Shown here one piece after another: positions 23,001-32,784 of a stretch of 64,000 bases of DNA. The notes beneath the pieces are model-generated. The model made no database searches. It was not told the DNA's origin and was given only the letters and a program-made list of their open reading frames with translations. Numbering within the stretch: the first letter of the stretch is position 1; each line of letters opens with the position of its first letter. Source of the stretch: Karstenula rhodostoma CBS 690.94 (lineage: Eukaryota > Ascomycota > Dothideomycetes > Pleosporales > Didymosphaeriaceae); contig MU001511.1 in assembly GCA_010093485.1 (NCBI GenBank), forward strand, positions 124,001 to 188,000, read 5' to 3'. A program made the position numbers and the translations under genes.

Positions 23001-26000
23001 TCGCTCCTTGGTCCCGCTCAGCCTTCGCTGGTATCTGGGATATCGGCATTACCAACCACATCGAATCCGCCGCTTGTTAATATCGGCCCCGTGCTCTCGC
23101 TCTTGGGCCCATTCCCTTCGCTTGCATCTCAGGTACTGGAGTTGCCTACTTCATCAGATCGACCGCTTGTGGACCTTAATCTATTACTTTCTGTGCTTGG
23201 TGCTGCTCAAGCCACTAGTCCTTCAGACACTGCACCTCGACCTACCCCAGATCCATCAGCCGCAGTTCCCATCAATGTAGCTTCTTTACTCTCGCTGCTC
23301 GGGGAACAAACCCCCGGAACCACACAGGGCGATTCAAACTCAGCGGTGGAGCCGCTCATCAACCTTGGTCCCTTGTTCTCCGTCCTTAGCGGTCTTCCTA
23401 CAGCGCTGTCACTGCCGATACCTACGAGTGGGTTTATTGATCTACCTCCGCTCCCTTCAATTGCCAGCGGTGCCCTTCCAACTTCTGTCCCTCTGCCTAT
23501 CTCGCGAACCGGACCGCTGATTGGCCTCAATCCTTCCTCGTTAATAATCAACGCCAATCCTACTGCATTACCGCCTCCTCTGCTACCGTCACCGGGGCCG
23601 TTCATCGATTTGAACCCCCTGCTTTCCATCGCTAACGGCATTCCCCCTGTACTACCGCTCCCCGCAACCAACCCAGGGAACTCACCGTTGTCGCAAGTCA
23701 GCGGCGTCGTCCAACCTTCTTTTGGTGGCTTTTCAAACCCAATACCAACTACGTCGCAAGTTCCAGGAGTCAATGGTAATCCTTCGTTTTCCATCATCGG
23801 TGGTACGCTGTTGTTGCCTAGTCCACCATTCGTGTTACCTACAGGCCAGCTCCTTGATATCAACCCCTTACTATCTGCGATTGGCCTAGGTCAGTCTCTA
23901 CCCGCACCATCATCCATCCGACCGACAGAATCGCTTCTTGGCCTCGGTCCTCTGCTCTCGGTACTTGATGGATCGTCACCTCCGACTGGAGCGACTCCAG
24001 TGTCGATTCCAACGTTGCCTAATCAGCCCATAATTGATCTGAACCCCCTCCTGTCTCTCCTAGGCGGAAATGTTCCTTCTCCATCTGCGCAGAGTTCGGG
24101 CTTGGTGACCCCACCGCCGAATCCTGTCACTAGAAGCCCAGCCCCTCCAGCTTTTACACCGGAAGACTTGCTTGGAGAGCTACTATCCAACCTGATACCT
24201 GGTGTAAGAAGCTCAGAGATTCGGTCGACCGTGCCGACTTTCGTACCCGGAGATGCCCTTGGGCAGATTGTCTCAGCTTTTGTGCCAAGTGGTGGACCGA
24301 TTGCTGCCGTCGCAAGCGACTTGTTGTCCAACAATCATGCGTCAAATCCAGGGTCTGTCCCCGCTGTATCTCCCGGAGCGGGCGATCTTCTGCAAAGCTT
24401 GATCTCTGCTCTTGTGGAGCTGGGGAATAGCCCACGGACAACATCACAGCCTCCGCTCTTAGACATAAATTTAAGTCTGAGCTTATTAGAAGGGCTATGT
24501 CCAGGCCCGTCATGTCGAGCTTCCAACATAGGTGCATCCCGCACAGCGAGCTCTAAAATAAGCGCATCGACTAGCGGCCTGAACCCATCATCAACAGCAG
24601 GGGCGGATTCACCACTCGTTGATGTGAGCATAAGCTTGGACTTGCTTGGTGGCCTCTGCCAAGGACCATCTTGCAGATCATCCTTCGTAACGAGAACAAG
24701 TCCGGGTACGATATCATCCACTTTGCGGACGGGTCTGGGCATTAATACGCTCACCTCTAACCCCTTCATTGATATTGGATCGTTGATCTCTCTCCTTGGA
24801 GGAGGCGGTCAGTTCTCTGCATCAGTGCCATCCTCATCGTCTGCGACATCTTCAAGGCCCGTCATCGATCTTGGAACAGTTCTATCATTGCCCAGATCGA
24901 GTCATGTTTCTCTTGCGCAAAGTCTTACACAACCGCCACTCTTGCAGCAGCCAGGTCCCAGCTCAAGACCGCTAATAGATGTAAACCCATTGCTTTCACT
25001 TTTTGGGCTGGGTCAAACTCCGCTGACCACGAGGAGTGCGACACCAAGTGCTGGCCAGGCTCCTCCACTCGTCGATGTTGGGTTGTCTTTAGCACTGCTC
25101 GAAGGTTTGTGCCCTGGACCTTTTTGTCGTTTGACGAGCTCAAATGTAGCATCTGTTACGAAGAATACCGCAGCTGTGACGAGCATCTCTCGTTCTTCTG
25201 CCAACACAGTTTCGGTCTCAAGTTCGCCTCTGATAGATTTCAACCTCTCACTGGGCCTACTTGGAGGACTGTGCAGCGGAGCGAACTGTCGATCTTCGAG
25301 CGCAAGCCCAATTGCACCATTGACTCCTTCGGCTCCACAGACAGTACCACGAAGTCTTCTAACAACCGCGACTACTTCAACTGAACCGGCAAGCGGTCCT
25401 CCGTCCAGAGCACCTGGGATATTGGATTTTGGGCTTTCACTAGGTATTTTCGAAGGATTGTTGTGCCCTGGACCACTTTGCGGCTCATTCCCAACTGTGT
25501 CTGCTAATTCGCAAACCGGGCTACCTCCAATTATTGATCTAAACCTCTCTCTCCACTTAGTAGGTGCCCTCTGCCAGGGTCCAAATTGTCAAATTAGGAG
25601 TGTTTCAACAAGTAGTGCGACGCCACCTAGTCCAACTCCCGTCGGGTCAGAATCTGTTCCAATCTCCGTATCGACATCTCGTCCAGAATCGCGTATTTCG
25701 AGCTCTCCGCCTGCGCCACCACCTCCTCTCATTGACGTGAACCTCTCTCTCGATTTGCTTGGAGATCTGTGCCAAGACCCGAATTGTCAATCCACAGGCA
25801 CTCCCACCCGTGGTGCAACAATATCGAGTCCTATATCGGTTGCCATAATCTCTGGTCAGATATCGCCAGTGTCGACATCTACCACCCAGAGGTCATCACT
25901 ACCAACACCTCCACCCATAGATCTGAACAATTCTTTTGAAATACTGGAAGATCTATGTCAAGGTCCAAATTGTCGCTCTACAAGCATTCCCAGAGGCGCT

Positions 26001-28857
26001 ACACTAACCGTCCTCCCGCTCTCGCAGGTATCGGCCGCTACGCCCCTAATCTCCCCGCGCAGTTCAGCCATCCTTATTGATGCTGTCACCGGTTTCAACA
26101 TAACACCTCAGCCAACTGGAAGTGGCACACCTACGCCTGGATCTCCTCGACCCACGGCTGCCGCCGTGCAATGCTGTGGCGTAGGCGACAGAGGCATTCT
26201 CAAGAGTCTCCTGGCACAACGCAGCATCAACTTCCAGATTTCGTGTAACATGATGACTATCGGCGAGTGGATCGACGACAAGCAACCAACAGTAACCGGT
26301 GCAACTTTACAAACATGCGCCGATCTATGCGCAAGGAACACAGTGTGCGTTGGCGTCGCCTGGAACGAGCGTACGGGCGGCTGTGCTCTGCAGAAGTCTT
26401 CAGGAAATACCGTAGCTACGGTCAACGGCATCTGTGCAGCAATACGTATCCCAGATAGCCTAACATCCCAGGGACCCAGGATCTTGTCTTCGATCCGGCC
26501 TGATCCACGGAGTCAAAGCGCTTTACCATTTCCGCACCCTACCGGAACCACACCACGTCCACAGTAGGTTCCTCCATGTCCGATGAGCAACTGCTTCAAC
26601 CAACAACGTTTAGAGAGCCTCTTAGCTCGAGCTTAGTGGGCTTTCGCGACGGCAGCACCGGCCTTCCGAGCGACAATCCGACCTTGGCGAGCCCTGCAAA
26701 CTCGGCGATCCTTGACTCTATACGCAACGAAGAAAAGTCTTCAAGTCCGACATCTACGCCAAACAATTGCTGTGGTGTCACAGCGGGCCAAAACTACATC
26801 GACAGCTCTACTTCCTATCGAGCTCAATGCGATGTCACTTTCCAGTATGGCGATCTCCGAACAGCCCTTCTTGTCACATTCTCTCAGTGCATTCAACGCT
26901 GCACCGTAACATCTCTATGTGTAGCTATTGTCTACAATCCTCTGTTGGCCACATGCAATTTGAAGAATACAGTCGGTCCACCCGAGGCTTCTGGCGGGCT
27001 ATGTGTGATGGCAAAAGGGTCGCCCGCTAGCAGTAATGCATTAGGCCCGATCGAACCTGATCCTGTAACGGATTTGCCTTCATCATACTCTACAACGCAA
27101 CCAGTAGTGGTGAGCACCCCATTTGGTGGATCACTCGCGTCTCAGCCGATCGGTGGCATTACCACTGTGTCAACCACGCAGGATCCTGACGTCTTGGAAG
27201 ACTCGTTCTCTCTACACGCTCTATCAATCGATCTTCCTCTTGTTTCTGACAGCCGCAACGAAGCTTTTACGAGAAACCCAGGGGTTGCCCTGCCATCCAC
27301 TCCTTCACTTATCCTGCCTCTCCTGACGGATACCAAGCGCGTTTCTCCGAACGGCTTGTGTGGAATACCATTTGGTTATACTTGTGAGAGCAGTTCATTC
27401 GGCAACTGTTGTGGATCGAAAGGTATTTGGTAAGCATGGCACAACCCATTGCGTCTCAAGATCGAATGGCACAAAACTAGGCCAAATATCCAGTACTGCA
27501 TTGCTCCTCTTGGGGTGACACAGTATACCCAAGTTTGTCCAGGCATTGTACGTCTTCTAACATCCACTTCAGCGGTAATGACGAGCTTAACTGTGGCCGT
27601 GGATGCAACCCACAATATGGTTTGTGTCCCTCTGTACCGATATCGAGAGACGAGCAATTTCCACAACCTAGATCCACGGAAACCGTTAGCCGGGACTTCT
27701 CGCTGATCCCGGAACGTACACAGAACAGAGCTTCTACTTCAGCTGTAGGTGTAAATGCCATGGAGATGAGGCTGAACACCCCAGTCACATCAATTGGACC
27801 AGGTAAGCCGATTCCATGAGGCACTCTTGAAGGGTCGGTGTTTTCCTCGCGTACCATTTCTTCTCGCCCAGTTATATCAGCACCAGGCCCGGGTGCCTTC
27901 ATATTCGTTCTTAGCGTTGAAGGTGCAGGAATTGACCAAATAGAATCGATCCGAAGGGCATCGCGGCCACTAGGAGCAGCTCGCTCGCCCAGTACTCGAG
28001 CTCCCATGATAAATCCTCCAGCTCGGTCTGGGCTCTCTGTCTTCACTCTCGACGGCGCGGGCGTCAACGAGCAGTCACCGCCGAATCAGCCGCCAGCTAC
28101 CACCAGACCCTCGTTTAGAAGGCCATCAGGCCGCGTTCCTGGAGGAGTGTTTGATGGCCCTGCATATACACCGGTAGCATCTCTTCCATGGTGGGACTGG
28201 AATGATTCGAGTGAAAGAGGTGATGGGCTTCTGGATGGCGACGACCATCAGTACTGGGACGATGAAGATGATGGGAGCGATGAACATGAAGAAGATGACG
28301 AGGAGGATGGAGATGGGAATGGTGTCTGGGAGACAGATGATGAGTATGAAGCAGGAAACGGATATAGCGATGGATATGAGGTCGAGGATGAAAATGAACA
28401 GGAGGATAGTGCAGACGATGACCAATGCGACTGCGGCTGCGATTGGTGGTGGACAGACGATGAGGACAATTCAGGGGAAGGGATTAACTGGGAATGGGTC
28501 ACCCAAGATGCCGTTAGCTGGGAAGAAGAAGATGGAGTCTGTAGCTGGAGGCCGATCTCCACGCCAAAATCAACGCCACCGCTTGCGAGCGATGCTCTAG
28601 GTGACGGTGACGATACTGGCCGAAGGGTTTCACAACCCGAGTCATCATCTTCGTCACATCCACACGCCGGGACATCATCGGATGCTTCAGATTTGACCTC
28701 CAACTATGACGACTACGCACATCATGCTGCACCCGGGTATGGCTCACAGCACGATAGACCGCAATCGTGGCACGGCGGCGATCTCATCACTAGGCTCCGC
28801 TATCACGAGGACGACCCGAAAAAGGAGTGGAGTGACGGGGCTCCACATCATACCTAA
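11058..28857 (+). CDS. Giant secreted repeat protein with apple/PAN-like and CBM18 modules
   Basis: Exons 11058-26563, 26626-27429, 27573-27802 and 27872-28857 give 17,526 nt, about 5841 residues. Order: signal peptide (1-31, hydrophobic IFVWIVFINGVFA before RPQG); Cys-rich apple/PAN-like module (about 52-124); about 4900 residues, nearly Cys-free for long stretches, of Pro/Ser/Leu/Ile repeats in several families (listed separately); apple-like modules at about 5037-5128 and 5216-5301; an eight-cysteine hevein-like CBM18 (about 5411-5459, from NGLCGIPFGYTC to NPQYGLC); and an Asp/Glu/Trp-rich tail (about 5620-5841) with a CDCGCDWWW cluster. The joins are supported by splice motifs, by frame agreement and, for intron 2, by completion of the CBM18 cysteine pattern. 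No known protein is recognised. A chitin-bound cell-wall or extracellular coat role is inferred. The intron at 26564-26625 is the least certain join; without it the protein would end at 26567 with two apple-like modules. Confidence 0.75.
13309..14500 (+). repeat. Repeat family I: LPSxxxPSLxLPxxPLINV units
   Basis: Roughly twenty imperfect units of 18-25 residues of the type LQLPSIGVPSLALPTTPL, alternating beta-prone hydrophobic pairs with Pro/Ser. The protein pattern is kept while DNA identity has largely drifted, which suggests old repeats under selection for the pattern. Confidence 0.75.
15319..15800 (+). repeat. Repeat family II: SPLTNxPxxLPT...GGxLSxVxNP units
   Basis: Five units of about 38-40 residues. 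Each carries S(P/H)LTN followed by LPT, then N(V/F)xxSxVGGxLSxVxNP. Unit length is nearly constant, unlike most of the protein. Confidence 0.75.
16719..16880 (+). repeat. Six near-identical 27-bp tandem units (LLPSN[I/V]AEN)
   Basis: Six consecutive 27-bp units encode LLPSNVAEN, four times LLPSNIAEN, then LLPSNVAEN. The inner copies are identical in DNA, so this is recent expansion, unlike the diverged repeats around it. A partial unit (LLSSVA) follows. Confidence 0.95.
19825..20196 (+). repeat. Repeat family III, first cluster: LSLxLLEGLCPGPxCR
   Basis: Four copies of a two-cysteine motif, I/L-D-x-x-LSLxLLEGLCPGPxC(R/Q), spaced by short Pro/Ser/Thr linkers. One copy has a shortened PTC end. 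These are among the few cysteines in the central region. Confidence 0.85.
22113..25008 (+). repeat. Repeat family IV: (I/V)(D/N)LNPLLSLLG units
   Basis: About 23 copies of a 10-13 residue amphipathic core such as IDLNPLLSLLG, VNIGPVLSLLGP or LDINPLLSAIGL, separated by 25-45 residue Pro/Ser/Thr linkers. The core resembles the LSLxLLEGL part of family III without the cysteines, which suggests a shared ancestor. Confidence 0.8.
24450..25976 (+). repeat. Repeat family III, second cluster: eight two-cysteine units
   Basis: Eight further copies of the IDxxLSLxLLxxLCxGPxC motif, at about 24450, 24607, 25062, 25228, 25404, 25520, 25725 and 25910. The last ones drift to DLCQGPNCRST. Pairs of cysteines six residues apart at regular spacing could form small disulfide loops or cross-links. 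Confidence 0.85.
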
Positions 28858-29213
28858 GCCCCGTTCGCCGTCTATACGAACAATCGTTCATTCACGAAAA
28901 CATCTTGTGTAAATTGTATGTTGGTGGCGTATTGATTTCTTTTTGCTGACATTGCCTTAATGAGCATACTGCAGAGCTAGAAAATGCATGCAATCGTCAA
29001 TACATGTCTCTTGACCGCTACACTGTTCCGTTTGCATCAACTTTGAGCTGGCGTTGGCAGGGTCGGAGAGTATACAACAACAGTTTCAGTTTCACGGATA
29101 GTTCATGCACATCAAACTTTAGTATTGCATACAAGCTTCAATAAGTGACACGTCTGCTGCAATATATCTTACAACCACCCCAAATCGGCTCCCACGTTGT
29201 CCACACGGTAAGC
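28858..29213. other. Convergent intergenic region
   Basis: Lies between the stop codons of the giant gene (plus) and the GPI-type gene (minus). AT-rich, with no gene; 3' UTRs and polyadenylation signals are expected, but I cannot place them precisely. Confidence 0.4.
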
Positions 29214-29557
29214 TCAAAGCATCCCAAGAACGACTGGTAGGCCTAGACCAAGGATGGCGCCGAGTGGTGCGACTGCAACTGGTTAGAAGGTACTAACTCC
29301 GAACCCAGGATCGTGAACTTACCTTTGGTAGGTGCTGCGGCGCCTTTACTGCCAGAAACAGTCTGTGACGTCGGCACCCCAGAGCTGGTTGGGACACTTG
29401 CAGTCGGCTGGGCAGATGAAACATTCGAAGGGACCTTAGACGAGATGATTTCGGTGGGGGCCAAAGATGTGGAGACGATCGTGGTGCTGGTGACCAGTGG
29501 TTCAGCACCTGCGGCGACTGCGGCAAGCGCAAGGAATAGGACTTTGATCGGGACCAT
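29214..29557 (-). CDS. Small Ser/Thr-rich GPI-anchored surface protein
   Basis: Exons 29323-29557 and 29214-29278, joined through a 44-nt intron (GTAAGT donor, TCTAAC branch, CCAG acceptor), give 99 residues. An N-terminal signal peptide (VLFLALAAVAAGAEP) leads into a Ser/Thr/Val/Pro-rich middle suited to O-mannosylation. The spliced C-terminus is a small-residue stretch (SGSKGAAAPTK) followed by a hydrophobic tail (VAVAPLGAILGLGLPVVLGM): the layout of a GPI attachment signal. Without the intron the tail would be lost, so the splice model matters. Likely at the plasma membrane or cross-linked to wall glucan. No homologue recognised by name. Confidence 0.78.
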
Positions 29558-29632
29558 AGTGATGGATTTCAGGATTGTAGAGGTATCGGGGCGTGGGGAA
29601 TGGGAAGATAAGTCTGGGAGAAGTGGTGCTCC

Positions 29633-29639
29633 TATATAT
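29633..29639 (-). promoter_or_regulatory. TATA-like box of the GPI-type gene
   Basis: TATATAT on the minus strand, about 76-82 bp upstream of the ATG at 29557, a usual fungal distance for a strongly regulated gene. Confidence 0.5.
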
Positions 29640-31303
29640 CTTTAGTTTTTTGTGTATTATGACCCTTGTTACCAGGTGCTACTGTGATGAAACGCGACGA
29701 CGGGAGTAAAGATATACATAGCTGCCTGCGTCGATATCACCGTCGTACATCCGGTCGGTGGCAGTGTACAATTCGGCGTCATGGTCTCACAGTGCTACTT
29801 GCATAATCAATACGAGTGCAAGTAGCGACCCCAAGTATGCGCCGTGTTATCTGGCCAGACCATGCAGGGCAAAGTTAATCAAGCATGGCGTGCATGCGAC
29901 AGTCGCAATCAGTGTGGTGCTGCAAGTTTCCCCATGGCGTCAACTAACTTTGGAAAAGCAGACTCGATGGGCTTCCCCGTTTGTTTCGCTACTCATTCAA
30001 TATCATGAAGGTACACTGATGAATCGATGTCAAAACTGCACTGGAACATAGTGAGCATGGTATCATGTTAAGCCACATGTCTGATTACGAGCACGATCGT
30101 GGAAAATCCACTTTATCAAGGCGCGTCCATTCTTTCTCCTAATCACTCCAAGGTAAAGTAACAGGGCACCATCATCGTACATGTGCAACTGCACAGCCTC
30201 TTTCTAGGTATTTTCTCGTTTCCATATCACCGACTGGAAATAAGTATCAATCCAAATCTGTAGTTGCGATTCTTTGTCAATAACCAAGAAAATACCTACC
30301 AGTGACGTTTTTTATCGTGAAGTACTCCTTACACTGTGATGGCGCTTTAAGATATGAACTCGGCCTCGAATTTGTCACACTTGCTGTCTCGCCCGTGCAC
30401 TTGGCAGCCAATATTTGACAATTCGTACTTGACCATCTTACGTTCTATCTACAGCGACAACTTTACATGACCTGGCCGGTATTAAACGCTGTAGTTTCCT
30501 GTGAGGGGATCCTACACGTGAACATCAATCACGAATTATTAGGTAATATATGAGTAGACGTATTGTAGAGTGAATTAATAAAGTGTCAGGTCCGCCAAAA
30601 TCCCAACTTTTGCTGTCATCCGCTGTGTCCTGATCTCGAAGTTGAACCCGTGACATTGTTCTACACATGGAGATGTGCGCTAACGCAGACTAACGCACGC
30701 TAATACAGACCAATTTTCAATCCGCTGCCCGCGCTCACACACCTGCACTCACCCGCCAGTACCTCAGCGCTCTCATCGTTATCTGTGTCATGAGTAACCT
30801 CTCGCCTGTATCGTGTCGCATGTACTTTGGGTATGAGAGGAGCGCGGCGCGACGGCTATCAGCCTCTACGTGTTGCACCGAAAGCACAGCCGCAAATCAC
30901 AGTGTATGTGAAATCATGCACAAAGGTACACGGCAGAAGGCAAAAGTAACAGTCATCAAAATGCATTAGGAAAGTGTGATAGCGAGTGTACCATCGTGAT
31001 CTACTCACTCAGTTCCATCTCCGCGTCTCCTCCTCTATCCATGATGACTCCCCAGAAGAAAAAGAAATCCCGTGTAGCGAACGTAGATACAAGAACTTAA
31101 GGCTCCAAACCTCCCGAGATGCCGTTTGCCCCTGGCCCTTTACAAATTATTGACAGGAAGCGAAGCAAAGTTGACATGAACATGCCGTGAAGCATAGAAC
31201 AGTTGCCGTGAAGAAATGGGATTCTGGAGTCACAAAATATTGAAAAACGGAACCGCAAGACGCGATAAGACCATAGGTCGTCTCCTCGAACCCGGAAGTC
31301 ACC
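29640..31303. other. Intergenic region, 1.7 kb
   Basis: No frame with coding character on either strand. Locally AT-rich from about 30000 to 30650, with a short TAACGCA-type repeat near 30680-30706. Nothing else recognised. Confidence 0.5.
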
Positions 31304-32686
31304 CTAATTGTTGGGGAAGCCAGACCTGAGATTATCGTACTTGGAGCCCGAGTACGTGAGGACGTTGCTGCTCTGGTCGAGGGCGCTGACACCGCCGACA
31401 GTATTGACGTACTATCCCCTGTTAGCGCACACTCGCATCGCATAGGCTGGAGATACACTTACAGTCGAGATCAGAGACTCGGAGCCCGTCTTATCCGAGC
31501 TGCTCTCCCACCACATACCGCCACCGAGGCCAAGGGACTTGATAAGGCCGGTCTTCTGCTGGATAATCGCCGGGGTATCGTAAGAGACCAGAGTCCGCGA
31601 AGAAGAGTCGTAGCTGTAGCTCGCCACCAGGCTGGCATCGTTGACGACCGAAGCGCCAGCTTGCGGGAGCGCCTTGTAGTCGTACACACCAGCCTCCCAG
31701 GAGCCAGGACCGATGCCAGAGTAGGGCTTACCGGGACCGGCGGTGTTTTGGAATGCACGGCCATACAACGGCATACCGAGGACGATCTTGGATGCGGCAA
31801 CACCGTGGGAGGTGTAGTAGTCGAGGGCTTGCTTGGTGTTGAAGGGCGTGCTGGTAGGATTGCTTGTTGAAGGGTAGAAGTTGGCCTGGTGACCTGAATT
31901 AGAGTCCCAGGAGCCGGCGTAGTCGTAGGCCATCAAGTTCCAGAAGTCAAGGTACTTGTCCATGCCCGCAAGGTCCATCTTCTGGTAGTTGGCCGGACCA
32001 GCAGGCGAGGCGACGGTAAGAAGCATGTGTGCGCCGTTGGCGTACTGGGCAGCGTAGGCGTTGAGTTGCGAGCGGACCTCAGCGAGCAGAGCGACCATGT
32101 TGGCAGCTTGCGTAGCATCGGATGGGTACTCCCAGTCGATGTCAAGTCCGTCAAAGCCGAGATCCTTGACGAGCTGCACGGCGCTACTCGCGAACTTGCT
32201 CCTACCTGCGGCAGTACTGGCAGGCGCTGGGAAGTTTGATGAGTAGGTCCATCCACCGATAGAAAGGAGCACCTTTAGCTTGCGGTTGGCCTTCTTCAGA
32301 AGGAATAATTGCTTGACGCAGCCGTACACATTCGTACCGACGTCGTTCCAGGAGTCGGTAGCATAGTGCTTGTCTGTGTCAGACCAAGTGTCGCTGAGGT
32401 ACACCTCGCCTGTCTCGGGTCGAACGTTGGCAAAAGAGTAGAGCACGTGAGTGAGCTGGTTTGCCGGGAGGTTCTGCGGGTTGTAGTTCCGCCCATATAT
32501 TGCCCAGTTGACGAAGTATGCGACATTCCTGTAGCCAGACGCAGCTCGATTCACGAGCTGGCCGGACTCTTCCGGTTCTTGGAACGAGACATACAGGTCG
32601 GTTCCGTTCTTGGGCGACTGAGGCAAGGCGAGCGCCTCGGAAAGACCCAAGAACGGGAGAAGACAAACAAGAGTAGAGAACTTCAT
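31304..32686 (-). CDS. GH18 endochitinase (fungal subgroup A type)
   Basis: Exons 31463-32686 and 31304-31411, joined over a 51-nt intron (GTAAGT donor, GCTAAC branch, GATAG acceptor), give 443 residues. Signal peptide [20 protein letters not shown], then a short pro-region. The GH18 barrel signatures are complete: [15 protein letters not shown] and, around residue 180, [11 protein letters not shown] with the DxxDxDxE proton donor, followed by the [10 protein letters not shown] strand and WWESSSD. The spliced end ...[16 protein letters not shown] through [11 protein letters not shown] matches the usual C-terminus of Chi42/ChiA-type enzymes. No binding module, typical of subgroup A. It hydrolyses chitin in wall remodelling or nutrition. 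It lies in the next gene block to the giant CBM18 protein. Confidence 0.93.
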
Positions 32687-32776
32687 GATTGACCAGTTGA
32701 AGATGCTCCTTGAAGTCGGTCTCGTGGGCGAGTGGGCGTTGCGAACTGTTCTTTTCAGTGTGGTGGTATATGACCT

Positions 32777-32784
32777 CTTTATAC
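32777..32784 (-). promoter_or_regulatory. TATA box of the chitinase gene
   Basis: GTATAAAG read on the minus strand, about 91-98 bp upstream of the chitinase ATG at 32686. Confidence 0.5.

Noticed and set aside
11378..24769. Many long open frames on the minus strand opposite the giant gene (up to about 455 codons)
   Set aside because: They mirror the repetitive Pro/Ser/Leu codons of the plus-strand gene, have Gly/Arg/Thr-rich monotonous products, and lack starts, domains or splice logic of their own.
27430..27572. The 143-nt intron of the giant gene as a further copy of the palindromic element
   Set aside because: It has weak inverted arms and a GTTTGTCCAGGCATTGTA stretch like the element's right end, but lacks the CAGTA left end flanked by TA. 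Similarity is too low to claim.
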